Shown piece after piece: positions 17,430 through 26,487 of a stretch of DNA of 45,360 bases. The position numbers and the translations under genes were made by a program. The notes beneath the pieces are model-generated. The model searched no databases, was not told the origin of the DNA, and was given only the letters and a program-made list of their open reading frames with translations. Origin of the DNA: Pseudomonadota bacterium (GTDB taxonomy: Bacteria; Pseudomonadota; Gammaproteobacteria; Steroidobacterales; JBCBZW01); contig JBCBZW010000033.1 of the NCBI GenBank assembly GCA_039815145.1, forward strand, positions 1 through 45,360. The letters are read 5' to 3'. Each line of letters opens with the position of its first letter. Position 1 is the stretch's first letter.

Positions 17430-18317
17430 TCAGGCCACTCGCGTGCTGCGCAGATCGTTACCAACCGGCGCGGGGCCATCGAGGAATTCCGCCAGCACGC
17501 GGGCGTAGGCCTGGGTCTGTTCCACCTGCACGCTGTGTCCCGCGCCCTCGAACACGTGCAGCTGCGCGTGGGGCAGCTGCTCGGTGGTCTCGCGCACCAA
17601 CGCCAGGGGCACCATCTCATCGAGGGCGCCCGCCATCACCAGCGTGGGGGTACGCACCGTGCGCAGTCGCTCCATCGCGTCGTAGCCGTCGATCGCTCGC
17701 AGGGATCGCGCGAGGTCCGCGCAGCGTCTATGCAGATGCACGCGAACGGCGGGCCAGGTGGTGAGGGCGAGACAATCGTTCAGCCAACGGGCGCGCTGAG
17801 GGTAGCTCTGATGGACCACGGCGCGAGCGAAGGCCAGGTACTCGCCGCGCTCCAGCTGGGCCGTCCACCCACGAGCCTCGTCCTGCTTGGCCGGATCCCC
17901 CCGCGCCGCGCACTGTTGCAACACCAGCCGGCGCAGCAACTGCGGGTGATCGAGAGCGAACTGCATGGCGAGGCAGCCACCGAAGGAAGCGCCTGCGATA
18001 TCGATGCGTTCATCAACGATATGTTCCTGCTCGATGATCCAGCGCGCCGCGTCCGCGTAGTCGGCGGCCATCTGCACCATGCCCCAGCCCTCGGGAATCG
18101 GTCGCCGACGGCTGAGGATGTACACGGTGCGCAATGCCGCCCACGGACCGAACAGCTTTTGTCGTCGCTTGATCAACTCCTTGGGCGAGAAGGTGGCGTC
18201 GATCAATCCCGGAAAGTAGATCAGCGTTTTGGCCTCGTCTCCCTGCAGGCGCAGGAACTCCAGCCCCGACGGGGTCTGCCCAAGCGTACTCAGCGGCGCG
18301 AACTTCGCTCGATCCAT
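17430..18317 (-). CDS. Alpha/beta-fold hydrolase
   Basis: 295 residues. The nucleophile elbow is GASFGG (Ser111), with Asp233 in GALDEMVP and His261 in GAGHSVQ completing a normal catalytic triad. YFPGLID near residue 35 supplies the oxyanion region. No signal peptide is present, so it is cytoplasmic. The cap region (about 130-200) is helical and Arg-rich. It resembles general esterase or meta-cleavage hydrolase proteins; the substrate cannot be assigned. It is divergent from the rep gene, with 88 bp between starts. Confidence 0.9.
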   Translation of the reverse strand: MDRAKFAPLSTLGQTPSGLEFLRLQGDEAKTLIYFPGLIDATFSPKELIKRRQKLFGPWAALRTVYILSRRRPIPEGWGMVQMAADYADAARWIIEQEHIVDERIDIAGASFGGCLAMQFALDHPQLLRRLVLQQCAARGDPAKQDEARGWTAQLERGEYLAFARAVVHQSYPQRARWLNDCLALTTWPAVRVHLHRRCADLARSLRAIDGYDAMERLRTVRTPTLVMAGALDEMVPLALVRETTEQLPHAQLHVFEGAGHSVQVEQTQAYARVLAEFLDGPAPVGNDLRSTRVA

Positions 18318-18405
18318 GGCCGTTCTTTACTGCATCGTCCGCCCCGGCGCAAGGCGTCGGCGGCACCTCGAAACCCCCTCGAGCTGCTGTACAATCCCCG
18401 CCCCT

Positions 18406-20433
18406 ATGGCTTCCCCCCTCTCCGACCTCAACCCGATCCAACAACGCGCCGTGCGCCACACGCAGGGGCCGTTGCTGGTGCTCGCCGGCGCCGGGTCGGG
18501 CAAAACCCGCGTCATCACGCGCAAGATCGCGTGGCTGATCCTGAACGACGGCCTCGCCCCCGAGCAGGTCACCGCCGTCACCTTTACCAATAAGGCGGCG
18601 CGCGAGATGCAGGCGCGCGCCGGGGCGCTGCTGGGCCCCAAGGTGGCGGGGGCGGTGCGGATCAGCACCTTCCACAAGCTGGGGCTCAACATCCTGCGCC
18701 GCGAATGCTCGCGCTTGGGTTACCGCTCAGGATTCAGCATCTTCGATGCGGAGGACGCGGCGACGGTGGTGCGCGAGCTCGTGCGCCGCGCCGGCGGTGA
18801 CCCGAAGAAAAACGCCGTGCCGATGCAGTGGCGGATCTCGGCCTGGAAGAACGATCTGGTGAGCCCCGAGCAAGCACTCTCGAGCGCTGAGGAAGGGCTC
18901 GACGTGGCCGCCGCCAAGCTCTACGCCGACTACGAGCGCAGCCTCAAGGCCTACAACGCCTTCGACTTCGACGACCTGATCGGCCTGCCCGTGCGCCTGT
19001 TCGTGGAAGACGCCGGCGCCCTCGCCGCCTGGCGCGAACGCATCCGCTATCTCCTGGTGGACGAGTATCAGGACACCAACCTCGCCCAGTACCGGATGAT
19101 GCAACTGCTGGTGGGCGACGCCGCCCGCTTCACGGTGGTGGGTGATGACGATCAGTCGATCTACGCCTGGCGCGGCGCGCGGCCGGAGAACCTGCAGCAG
19201 CTGGCGGAGGATTTCCCGAGCCTTGAGGTGGTGAAGCTCGAACAGAACTACCGCTCCTCCAGACGCATCCTCGGCGCCGCCAACCAGCTCATCGCCAACA
19301 ACCCGCACCTGTTCGAGAAACGCCTGTGGAGCGACCACGGCCTCGGTGAGCGCATCCGCATCCTCGCCACCAACGACGGCGATGACGAAGCCCTGCGCGT
19401 GGTCGCCGAGCTCGTCACCCACCAGGTGAAGATGCGCTCGCGCTACGGCGATTACGCCATCCTCTACCGCTCCAACCACCAGGCGCGGGCCTTTGAAAAA
19501 GGCTTACGCCATCATCAGGTGCCCTACAAGGTGTCGGGCGGTACGTCCTTCTTCGAGCGCTCGGAAGTGCGCGATGTCGTCGCCTACCTGAAGCTGCTGG
19601 TGAACCCCGATGACGACGCCGCCTTCCTGCGCGTGGTCAACGTGCCCAGGCGCGAGATCGGCGCCACCACCATCGAGCAGCTCACGGAGCTGGCGACTGC
19701 CCAACGCGTGTCCCTGTTCAACGCGGCCGAGTTGCCGGACCTGGACGAGCGCCTGCGGCCGCGCCAGGCCGCCTCCCTGCGCGAGTTCGTCGCGCTCCTG
19801 CGCGAGAAGGCCCGCGTGGCCGATGCCGACCCCCTCCTCGCCGTGCGCGAGTTGGTGGACGAAGTGCGCTACGAGCACTGGCTGCGCGAGACCACCGACG
19901 ACCCCGTGCGCGCGGGCCGACGCCTGGAGAACGTGGCCGAGCTGGTCGGCTCGATCGAGCGCATCGCCAACAAGCACATGGGTGAGGACGGCGAAGGGTG
20001 GAGCCTCGCGGAGATCCTGGCCCACATGAGCCTCCTCGACATGCTGGACAACCGCGACGAGGAAGACGGCAACCAGGTCACCCTGACCACCCTGCACGCG
20101 GCCAAGGGCCTCGAGTTTCCCTTCGTGTTTCTCGTGGGCATGGAGGAGGGCATCCTGCCCCACCAGAACTCCATCGATGGCGGCACCATCGAGGAGGAGC
20201 GACGGCTCGCCTACGTGGGCCTCACCCGCGCCCAGCGCGAGCTGATGATCAGCTACACGCGCGCCCGCCGACGCTTCGGCGAGACGGTGCTCACCGAGCC
20301 CAGCCGGTTCCTGGAAGAGCTGCCCATCGACGAACTCGAGTGGGAGGGGCGCACGGAGAAGCCGCCGGAAGAGGTGCGCCAGCAGCGCGGCGAGGATGCC
20401 CTGGCGGCCATCCGCGCCCTACTCAACCGCTGA
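18406..20433 (+). CDS. rep: ATP-dependent DNA helicase Rep (UvrD/Rep family)
   Basis: 675 residues, very close to E. coli Rep (673). Rep is a 3'-5' superfamily-1A helicase that helps replication forks move past bound proteins. Motif I GAGSGKT (28-34), Ia TFTNKAA, II VDEYQDTN (about 220), III GDDDQSIYAWRGA, IV QNYRSS, V TLHAAKGLEF (about 560) and VI YVGLTRAQ (about 602) are all intact. The start ATG at 18406 is the only one that begins with the conserved LSDLNPIQQRAV segment. A TACAAT (18390-18395) just upstream may be part of its promoter. The stop lies one base from the stop of the convergent CoA-ligase gene. Confidence 0.96.
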   Translation: MASPLSDLNPIQQRAVRHTQGPLLVLAGAGSGKTRVITRKIAWLILNDGLAPEQVTAVTFTNKAAREMQARAGALLGPKVAGAVRISTFHKLGLNILRRECSRLGYRSGFSIFDAEDAATVVRELVRRAGGDPKKNAVPMQWRISAWKNDLVSPEQALSSAEEGLDVAAAKLYADYERSLKAYNAFDFDDLIGLPVRLFVEDAGALAAWRERIRYLLVDEYQDTNLAQYRMMQLLVGDAARFTVVGDDDQSIYAWRGARPENLQQLAEDFPSLEVVKLEQNYRSSRRILGAANQLIANNPHLFEKRLWSDHGLGERIRILATNDGDDEALRVVAELVTHQVKMRSRYGDYAILYRSNHQARAFEKGLRHHQVPYKVSGGTSFFERSEVRDVVAYLKLLVNPDDDAAFLRVVNVPRREIGATTIEQLTELATAQRVSLFNAAELPDLDERLRPRQAASLREFVALLREKARVADADPLLAVRELVDEVRYEHWLRETTDDPVRAGRRLENVAELVGSIERIANKHMGEDGEGWSLAEILAHMSLLDMLDNRDEEDGNQVTLTTLHAAKGLEFPFVFLVGMEEGILPHQNSIDGGTIEEERRLAYVGLTRAQRELMISYTRARRRFGETVLTEPSRFLEELPIDELEWEGRTEKPPEEVRQQRGEDALAAIRALLNR

Positions 20434-20434
20434 C

Positions 20435-22303
20435 CTAACTCAAGCGTTCGGCGATATCGTTGAGGATCTGCGGATCATCGATGGTCGCGGGCACCTCGTA
20501 GGGTTCGCCGTCGGCGATCCGGGCAAGGGTTCTGCGCAGGATCTTGCCGGAACGGGTCTTGGGCAGGCGGGCGACCACCACCGCCCGCTTGAACGCCGCC
20601 ACGGCGCCCACCTGCGCACGCACCAGGGCGACGCACTCCTCCACGATCTCCCGCTCGGGCCGCTCGCATCCCGCCCGCACGCAGATGAAGCCGAACGGTA
20701 GCTGTCCCTTGACCGCATCGCGCACCCCGGTGACGGCGCACTCCACCACGTCCCCGTGCAGGGCGATCGCCTCCTCGAGGGCGCCCGTGGACAGGCGGTG
20801 GCCGGCCACGTTGATGATGTCGTCCGTGCGCGTCATGACGAAGAGGCAACCGTTCTCGTCGAGGTAGCCGGCGTCGCCTGTCTCGTAGCAGCCGGGATAG
20901 GTGCTGAGGTACGCCTCGACGAATCGATCCTCCGCCTGCCACAGGCCCGCGAGCGCCCCCGGTCCCAAGGGCAGTCGGCAGACGATAGCGCCGATCGTGC
21001 CAGGCGCTACTTGCTGGCCTGCCTCGTCCAGCACCTCGACCTCCCAGCCGGGCATGGGCTTGCCGGCGGAGCCCTCGGGCACCGGCTCTAAGCCGAAGCC
21101 CAGCGTGTTGCCCGCCACGGACCAGCCGGTTTCCGTCTGCCACCAGTGATCGATCACGGGCACGCCGAGTTGCTCAGCCGCCCAGCGTTGGGTAGGCGGA
21201 TCGCACCGCTCACCTGCCAGAAACAGGGCGCGCAGCGAAGAGAGGTCATTGCCCCGCGCGTGAGTACCCTCGGGGTCCTCCCGGCGGATCGCTCGGATCG
21301 CCGTGGGCGCGGTGAACAGAGCCCTCACCCGGTGCTTGGCCACCAGGCGCCAGAAGGCGCCCGCGTCGGGCGTACCCACCGGCTTGCCCTCGTACATGAG
21401 CGTGGTGGCGCCGCGCAGGAGCGGTGCGTACACGATGTAGGAATGGCCCACCACCCAGCCGATGTCGGACGCGGCCCAGAACACATCGCCCGCGTCGATG
21501 TCGTAGACCGCCTTCATGGACCAGTGCAGGGCCACGGCGTGGCCCCCGTTGTCGCGCACGATGCCCTTGGGTTGCCCGGTGGTGCCGGAGGTGTAGAGCA
21601 GGTAGAGGGGCGCCTGCGCCGGCAGGCTCACGCAGGGCGCTGGCGGCGCACCCTGCACGAAGTCATGCCAATCGATATCGATAGGTGACTCCAGCGAGGC
21701 TGTGTAGGCATCGCGCTGTAGCACGACGTGCCGGCTCGGTGCGTGCTCACACAGGCGCAAGGCCTCGTCGAGGAGCGGCTTGTACTCGACCACGCGGTTC
21801 GGCTCGAGACCGCAGCTCGCACTCAGGATGAGGGTCGGTCGCGCGTGGTCGATGCGGGTAGCCACCTCGCGCGCGGCGAAGCCCCCGAACACGACCGAGT
21901 GCACGGCCCCCAGGCGCGCACAGGCGAGCATCGCGATCACCGCCTCGGGGATCATCGGCATGTAGATCAGGACACGGTCGCCCGTGCCCACCCCGCCGCG
22001 CGCCAAGGCCCCGGCCAGGTGGGCGACCCGATGTTGGAGGTCACGGTAGCTGAGCGTTTCCTGGCGCCCGGTCATGGCCGACTCGAAGATCAGGGCGGCC
22101 CGATCGCCGTGCGCTCCATCGGCGTGGCGATCCACGGCGTTGTAGCAGGTGTTGAGCTCGCCGCCGGGAAAGTACCGACCGGCGCCGTCATCCGCATCGA
22201 GCACCCGGTCCCAGCGCCGATCCCACACGAGCGACGCCGCGGCCGCGGCCCAAAAGCCGTCCCTGTCACCCTGCCAGTCGGCTCGGGCCTTCGTGTAGCT
22301 CAC
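20435..22303 (-). CDS. prpE: Propionyl-CoA synthetase-like acyl-CoA ligase
   Basis: 622 residues, the usual PrpE length. The enzyme activates a short-chain acid through an acyl-adenylate to acyl-CoA. The AMP-binding signature YTSGTTGQPKGIV (about 235-247), HWWQTETGW, the YETGDAGYLDENG hinge region, and the C-terminal catalytic lysine in KTRSGKILR (about 585) are intact. RVVEYKPLLDEAL and WASDIGW-type sequence (AASDIGWVVGHSYIVY) are closer to PrpE than to Acs. Propionate as substrate is family inference; no prpBCD genes are nearby. The start is a GTG at 22303 with a poor ribosome binding site. It is convergent with rep with no room for a terminator between them. Confidence 0.88.
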   Translation of the reverse strand: MSYTKARADWQGDRDGFWAAAAASLVWDRRWDRVLDADDGAGRYFPGGELNTCYNAVDRHADGAHGDRAALIFESAMTGRQETLSYRDLQHRVAHLAGALARGGVGTGDRVLIYMPMIPEAVIAMLACARLGAVHSVVFGGFAAREVATRIDHARPTLILSASCGLEPNRVVEYKPLLDEALRLCEHAPSRHVVLQRDAYTASLESPIDIDWHDFVQGAPPAPCVSLPAQAPLYLLYTSGTTGQPKGIVRDNGGHAVALHWSMKAVYDIDAGDVFWAASDIGWVVGHSYIVYAPLLRGATTLMYEGKPVGTPDAGAFWRLVAKHRVRALFTAPTAIRAIRREDPEGTHARGNDLSSLRALFLAGERCDPPTQRWAAEQLGVPVIDHWWQTETGWSVAGNTLGFGLEPVPEGSAGKPMPGWEVEVLDEAGQQVAPGTIGAIVCRLPLGPGALAGLWQAEDRFVEAYLSTYPGCYETGDAGYLDENGCLFVMTRTDDIINVAGHRLSTGALEEAIALHGDVVECAVTGVRDAVKGQLPFGFICVRAGCERPEREIVEECVALVRAQVGAVAAFKRAVVVARLPKTRSGKILRRTLARIADGEPYEVPATIDDPQILNDIAERLS

Positions 22304-22337
22304 TTCAGCAACCAGTGCTGGTGAAGGAATCCCCTAG

Positions 22338-24071
22338 CTACCTGCAGGCCTCCGGCACGCCACCGGTCGCCCCGGGCACGGCGTAGCTCAGCACCTGTGA
22401 GCGCTCGAAGCGATCACCGCCCTGGGTGACACCCGTGATGGTCAGGGCCAGGTTGTAGACGCCCGGCTCCGCGAGGGGCACACGCAGGTCTTGCGCGTTG
22501 TCCGCGGAGAAGGCGCCGACGGCCACCGCCGGCCCCGCCGTCGAGATCCTACGCACCCGCGCTTGCGTGCGCAGAGTGCGCACGTCGCTTGCCACCGCCA
22601 GGTCGACGCCACCGGCCGCCGCTAGCGTGCGTGCAGCCGGCGAGACCACGGCCACGGACAGCGGACTCGTCACGTTCACCAGCACGGCGTAGGCGTCGTC
22701 CGCACTGGCCGTGAAGCGCAGCTGCCATTCCCCAGCGCTGCGACGCAGGGCACGACGCTCGACCCGGGCGCCGCTCACGTAGCTCCCCGCGAAGTACTCG
22801 CTCTTCGACGCCGCCGCAGCACTGAGCGTGTGGGTGCGACCGCTCGGCGACACCAACTCGATCCGCGTGTCCGCCCGCGCCGTGAGCACGCGAACATCCA
22901 AGCCCGTCACGCCCGCCTCCAAGGGGAAGCTCACGGTGCTGACGCCCGCACCGAGCGCACCGCCGCGCAAGATGTTGCCCGCGACGGCCGAACGCTGCCC
23001 CTGGCTCCGCGCCGGTGTGGCGGCGACCGGCGCCTGCGGCAGGTTGGCGTTGAACTGGCCCGCGTAGGGTTCGATGGAATCGAACACCGGCACGTAGCAG
23101 TCGTCCGGCTCCCAGAACCAGAAGAAGTCGAAGAAGCCGTTGCCCCGGCGGATCTTGTCGTGGTCCACCTCGAAGTCCGGGCTGCTCACGTCCCAGATCA
23201 GTCGATGGGTGCCGGTGACGTTGCCAGACGCGTCCCGCGATAGGGGATGACGCGCGTGCTCGAGGCAGACCACGCCGTCGTTCTCACCATCGGGGCACTG
23301 GGTGTAGAGGTAGAGTCCACCGAACTCCAGGGCGCTCAGGAACGGTCCCCAGCCCGTGCCGCCCGCCGTGTAGTAGTGCATGCGGTTGTTGACGGGATTG
23401 GCGTCGAGGAAGCCACGCACCAGATCCATGCACGCGGTTTGCATGAACTTCGTGCCCGCGTCGTTGAAACCGATCAGCTCCGCCAGCCATTCGAGCCAAT
23501 CGGTCTGTGCGAGGTCGGCCAGGGGCGATCCGTAGTGGGCCCCGCCCAGGGTGACCACGCTATCGATGGGGGCGCCGAAGAGCGCAGCGAAGTTCGCATC
23601 GGGGCCGCCCTTGCTGTGGGCGACGATGTTCACCGCGTCCACGCCCCAGTAGCTACGAATCGCGTTGATCTGCTGGCGCAGCAACACGCCGTTGGTGATC
23701 GAGGACTCGGCCTCAGCGCCGACGTCGTAGAGATCGACGAAGAAGGTCTTGTAGCCGGCGGCGTAGGCCGTGTCGTACATGTCGTTACGACCGTAGTACA
23801 TGGTCTCGCCGAACCAGCCTTCGCCGGTGCCGTTCAGGCCATGAACGAACACCAGCACGGGACGGTTCGGATCGAGATCCGCCGGCGTGGCACCCTCGTA
23901 GATCGCACGCGGTAGCCCCGTGGTGAGCGCCTGCGGCGCCGGTGCCACGGCGGGCGGCACGAAGTCGTCCTCATCGATGCAGACGATGGGATCGGTGGCG
24001 AAGGCGGCCTGGCTCAGGCTGAGCCAAGCGGCCAAGGCGATGAGCAACGGCGTGCGGCGCGGGTGCAGCAT
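22338..24071 (-). CDS. Secreted lipase-like alpha/beta hydrolase with C-terminal beta domain
   Basis: 577 residues. A signal peptide (LLIALAAWLSLSQAAFA) is followed by an alpha/beta hydrolase domain: oxyanion HGLNG (77-81) and nucleophile AHSKGG (Ser153), in a layout like PGAP1/triacylglycerol-lipase-type esterases. TLGGAHYGSPLADL is the lipase-like segment after the elbow. From about residue 370 the sequence changes to Ala/Val/Thr-rich beta strands, a probable immunoglobulin-like or jelly-roll appendage of about 200 residues that may bind substrate or surface. The start at 24071 has GGGAGGGAT upstream. It is 34 bp upstream of the CoA-ligase gene on the same strand, so the two could be co-transcribed; a link between an esterase releasing short acids and an acyl-CoA ligase is attractive but speculative. 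Confidence 0.85.
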   Translation of the reverse strand: MLHPRRTPLLIALAAWLSLSQAAFATDPIVCIDEDDFVPPAVAPAPQALTTGLPRAIYEGATPADLDPNRPVLVFVHGLNGTGEGWFGETMYYGRNDMYDTAYAAGYKTFFVDLYDVGAEAESSITNGVLLRQQINAIRSYWGVDAVNIVAHSKGGPDANFAALFGAPIDSVVTLGGAHYGSPLADLAQTDWLEWLAELIGFNDAGTKFMQTACMDLVRGFLDANPVNNRMHYYTAGGTGWGPFLSALEFGGLYLYTQCPDGENDGVVCLEHARHPLSRDASGNVTGTHRLIWDVSSPDFEVDHDKIRRGNGFFDFFWFWEPDDCYVPVFDSIEPYAGQFNANLPQAPVAATPARSQGQRSAVAGNILRGGALGAGVSTVSFPLEAGVTGLDVRVLTARADTRIELVSPSGRTHTLSAAAASKSEYFAGSYVSGARVERRALRRSAGEWQLRFTASADDAYAVLVNVTSPLSVAVVSPAARTLAAAGGVDLAVASDVRTLRTQARVRRISTAGPAVAVGAFSADNAQDLRVPLAEPGVYNLALTITGVTQGGDRFERSQVLSYAVPGATGGVPEACR

Positions 24072-24228
24072 GGTGGAGATCCCTCCCTAGGGACGAGCCG
24101 ACTCGCACAAAAGGCAGGCAAGCCCTCCGGCATGTCGACAATGAAGCGCGTAGCTGTAGCCTATAACGAATGGTCGGCGTGCGGGAGAGCCGAGCGTCAG
24201 TTGCTCATGCAACGCGCAGGGGACGCCG

Positions 24229-24852
24229 CTAGTAGGGTTGCACGTCGATCAGCGTGGTCCACGAGGGTGGCACCTCCGCCTCGATGAGCGGCGCGATGGC
24301 GCTGAGCGCAGCATCTTCCGCATATAAGGTATCGGCGAATGCGGCGCTCACGAGCGAATAGAACTCTCGCCCACCCACGGCCAACCCCACCTTGTAGCGA
24401 TCGATGGTGTCGAGGACGGCCGCCACCTGCTCGTAGGCGTAGGCGATCGCCGCGGATTCCTCCGGATCGACACGCGCGAAGATGGCCGCGCTCAGGGCCG
24501 TCTCGTAAGCGGCACGGGTCACCGTTGGCGTGCCGAAGCCCCGATAGGCGGGCACCGAGCTCGGCACGTCGCCCGCCGCATCCTGCAGCGCCGCATCTCT
24601 CGCCGCCACGATCGCGGGCAACAGCGAGAGATGGTAGGCGCGGCTCTGTTCGATGCGTGAGAAGTTCTCGCGCAGCTCGGCCAGCATCACCTCCTGGCTG
24701 CGGGTGACGAACTCGGCGAGCTCGCGATCCTCGCGGCGCTCGTCGAGCCACAACCCGAGCAGGACGCCAAGCACGATGAGCGCGACCTCGGCGATCAATA
24801 CCGGTAGCCGGCGTGTCCACGATGTGTTCGGCGACGTTTCGCTAGCGCGCAT
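24229..24852 (-). CDS. Membrane-anchored protein of unknown function
   Basis: 207 residues with one N-terminal transmembrane helix (LIAEVALIVLGVLLGLWLDE) right after a short basic region, then a long helical, Glu/Ala-rich domain likely in the periplasm. This N-terminal pattern is common in small uncharacterised proteins of xanthomonads and related marine bacteria. No catalytic motif is visible. The ATG at 24852 gives the natural start before the helix. It starts 36 bp after the stop of the DUF2834 gene and may share its transcript. Confidence 0.75.
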   Translation of the reverse strand: MRASETSPNTSWTRRLPVLIAEVALIVLGVLLGLWLDERREDRELAEFVTRSQEVMLAELRENFSRIEQSRAYHLSLLPAIVAARDAALQDAAGDVPSSVPAYRGFGTPTVTRAAYETALSAAIFARVDPEESAAIAYAYEQVAAVLDTIDRYKVGLAVGGREFYSLVSAAFADTLYAEDAALSAIAPLIEAEVPPSWTTLIDVQPY

Positions 24853-24888
24853 ATGCGTGTGTTGGATCTCCCAAGGACGGGGGCAGAC

Positions 24889-25218
24889 TCACACGGCGGG
24901 GGCCGCCTTGTCGAGGGCGGCTGCGTCATCGCGGGCGGCACAGAAGTACAGGTAGGCCGGCAGCGCGCAGGACAGGCCGATGGCCAGGTTGATCGCCACG
25001 AACGGCAGCGGGTTGGGGCCGCGGCGGGAGAGCATGAAGACGAGGAAGGTGATCGAACTCAGGATGAGATCGGCGGAGAGCCCGCTCACGGCGCCGTTGG
25101 CGAACCACGCGTCGACGAAACCGCCGAGGGCCACGCCATCGCTCCTCATGAAGTCGATAAACCCGAGGTAGGGTACGATCGCCCCGACCACCGCAAGCAG
25201 CAGATACACTCGTTTCAT
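24889..25218 (-). CDS. DUF2834 small membrane protein
   Basis: 109 residues with three hydrophobic segments. The N-terminus MKRVYLLLAVVGAIVPYLGF and the later FANGAVSGLSADLILSSITF match DUF2834, an uncharacterised family of short inner-membrane proteins. The ATG at 25218 is chosen because CGAGGAG lies about eight bases upstream; longer frames upstream have no support. The gene is divergent from an XRE/MmyB-type regulator gene, with a palindrome in the 128-bp gap, so control by that regulator is likely. Confidence 0.88.
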   Translation of the reverse strand: MKRVYLLLAVVGAIVPYLGFIDFMRSDGVALGGFVDAWFANGAVSGLSADLILSSITFLVFMLSRRGPNPLPFVAINLAIGLSCALPAYLYFCAARDDAAALDKAAPAV

Positions 25219-25281
25219 GGCGCACTCCTCGTCGCGTTCTTCGATGGCACCACACGCTACCGGGTGCGTCGAAGGAGGCCA

Positions 25282-25298
25282 ATGACCTATGAGGTAAT
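25282..25298. promoter_or_regulatory. Palindromic candidate operator between divergent genes
   Basis: ATGACCTATGAGGTAAT is a near-perfect inverted repeat (ATGACCT and AGGTAAT around ATG, 6 of 7 pairs). It lies 64 bp from the DUF2834 start and 49 bp from the regulator start, where a repressor or activator of both could bind. The regulator at 25347 is the obvious candidate. No second copy was seen upstream of the operon at 26331. Confidence 0.5.
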
Positions 25299-25346
25299 GG
25301 CGACGCCCACACGCGCGCCGCGACGACCGATGCTGAGGACACACTG

Positions 25347-26180
25347 ATGGCCGCTCCCCGCGCACGCTCAGAACCGACCGTCGATTTCGGCGCACTCCTG
25401 CGCGACTGGCGCCGGCACCGCCAGATCAGCCAGCTCGCTCTGTCGGCGGCCTCCGGCATCTCCCAGCGCCACATCAGCTTCCTCGAGAACGGCCGCGCTC
25501 GCCCGAGCCAGGGCATGGTGGTGGCCCTGGCCGACGCCCTCGACGTGCCCCTGCGCGAGCGCAACACGCTCCTGATCAGCGCGGGCTACTCGGCCAACTA
25601 CGCGACACAGGCCCTGCAGGGCGGCCAGCTCGCCGTGTTTCGCCAAGCCATCGATGCCCTGCTGGCGCAACAGGAGCCCTACCCCGCCATCGTCCTCGAC
25701 GGTCGCTGGAACCTGGTGCAACTCAACGCGGGGGCCACCCGCTTCTTCGGCAACTTCATCGAGCTGCCGGCCCCCCAGTCCCCTGCCACCGGCGACTTTC
25801 AGCTGGTTCACCTGTGCCTGCAGGACGAGGGACTACGCCCGGCCCTGATTAACTGGGAAGAGGTGGTGCACGCGTTCTTGCAGCGCGCCCGACGCGCCCT
25901 GCTCGTGAACCCACGAGATCGCGCCTTGGGCGCACTGGTGGAGATGATCCTGCATCACCCGGATGCGCCCGAACGGTGGCACACCCCAGACTGGGACGGC
26001 GAGCCTGCGCCGGCGATCACCCTACGCCTCGAAGACGGGGGCGAGCGCTTCGAACTGCTCACCATGCATGCCCACTTCGCCGGCTCGCAACAGGTGTCCC
26101 TCGAAGAGCTCACGGTGGAATTGTTCTTCCCGGCGAACGCCCACACGGCCGCCTGGTTCGCCGCACCGCCGACCGACTGA
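25347..26180 (+). CDS. XRE-type HTH regulator with MmyB-like ligand-binding domain
   Basis: 277 residues. The N-terminal helix-turn-helix (about 13-67: LLRDWRRHRQISQLALSAAS, then GISQRHISFLENGRARPS) is a standard XRE/Cro fold that binds palindromic DNA. The remainder (about 90-270) matches the MmyB-like domain: YPAIVLDGRWNLVQLNAGA, a central NFIELP region and the C-terminal EELTVELFFPA. MmyB-like domains have a PAS-like fold and are thought to bind fatty-acid-like ligands, though few are studied. It is divergent from the DUF2834 gene and lies 150 bp upstream of the Rieske operon on the same strand, so it could control either. Confidence 0.93.
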   Translation: MAAPRARSEPTVDFGALLRDWRRHRQISQLALSAASGISQRHISFLENGRARPSQGMVVALADALDVPLRERNTLLISAGYSANYATQALQGGQLAVFRQAIDALLAQQEPYPAIVLDGRWNLVQLNAGATRFFGNFIELPAPQSPATGDFQLVHLCLQDEGLRPALINWEEVVHAFLQRARRALLVNPRDRALGALVEMILHHPDAPERWHTPDWDGEPAPAITLRLEDGGERFELLTMHAHFAGSQQVSLEELTVELFFPANAHTAAWFAAPPTD

Positions 26181-26267
26181 CCTCACCTACGCATAGCATT
26201 AGCTCGAGCACTCAAGCCCTTCAGGAGGACGTTTCAGGGGCCATCGAATCGCCTACCCGGCGGCGAG

Positions 26268-26296
26268 TTGTAACCGTCAAGCCCCACTGGAATACT
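26268..26296 (+). promoter_or_regulatory. Candidate sigma-70 promoter of the Rieske operon
   Basis: TTGTAA (26268-26273) and AATACT (26291-26296) are separated by 17 bp; each matches four of six consensus bases. The predicted transcription start is about 30 bases before the first small gene at 26331. This is a pattern match only. Confidence 0.35.
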
Positions 26297-26330
26297 GATG
26301 CTACGTGACCCAAAGGGGGGATGGGGAGCG

Positions 26331-26486
26331 ATGATCGAGTGGTTCGAGCTCGCCGCGGTGGCTGTGGCGCTGGCCGCCGTTACCGTGCTGATCCGCACCT
26401 TCCTGAGCGTCTCCCTATCCGTGCAGCTGCACGGCCCTTGGTCGAGGCAAGCGCCGACACCTTCCACGACCACCGCAGGAGACTAG
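26331..26486 (+). CDS. Small single-span membrane protein heading the Rieske operon
   Basis: 51 residues. MIEWFELAAVAVALAAVTVLIRTFLSV-type sequence gives one transmembrane helix close to the N-terminus, followed by a short polar tail. The ATG at 26331 is preceded by GGGGAGCG; an upstream in-frame ATG at 26298 would add a polar segment with no ribosome binding site. The stop lies one base before the GTG start of the Rieske-ThDP gene, which supports it as a real first gene of the operon. No family is recognised; it may anchor or recruit one of the soluble redox proteins. Confidence 0.6.
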   Translation: MIEWFELAAVAVALAAVTVLIRTFLSVSLSVQLHGPWSRQAPTPSTTTAGD

Positions 26487-26487
26487 C

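Noticed and set aside
16881-18593. A 570-codon plus-strand frame crossing rarD, the hydrolase and the start of rep
   Set aside because: It overlaps three well-supported genes and its protein has no family resemblance.
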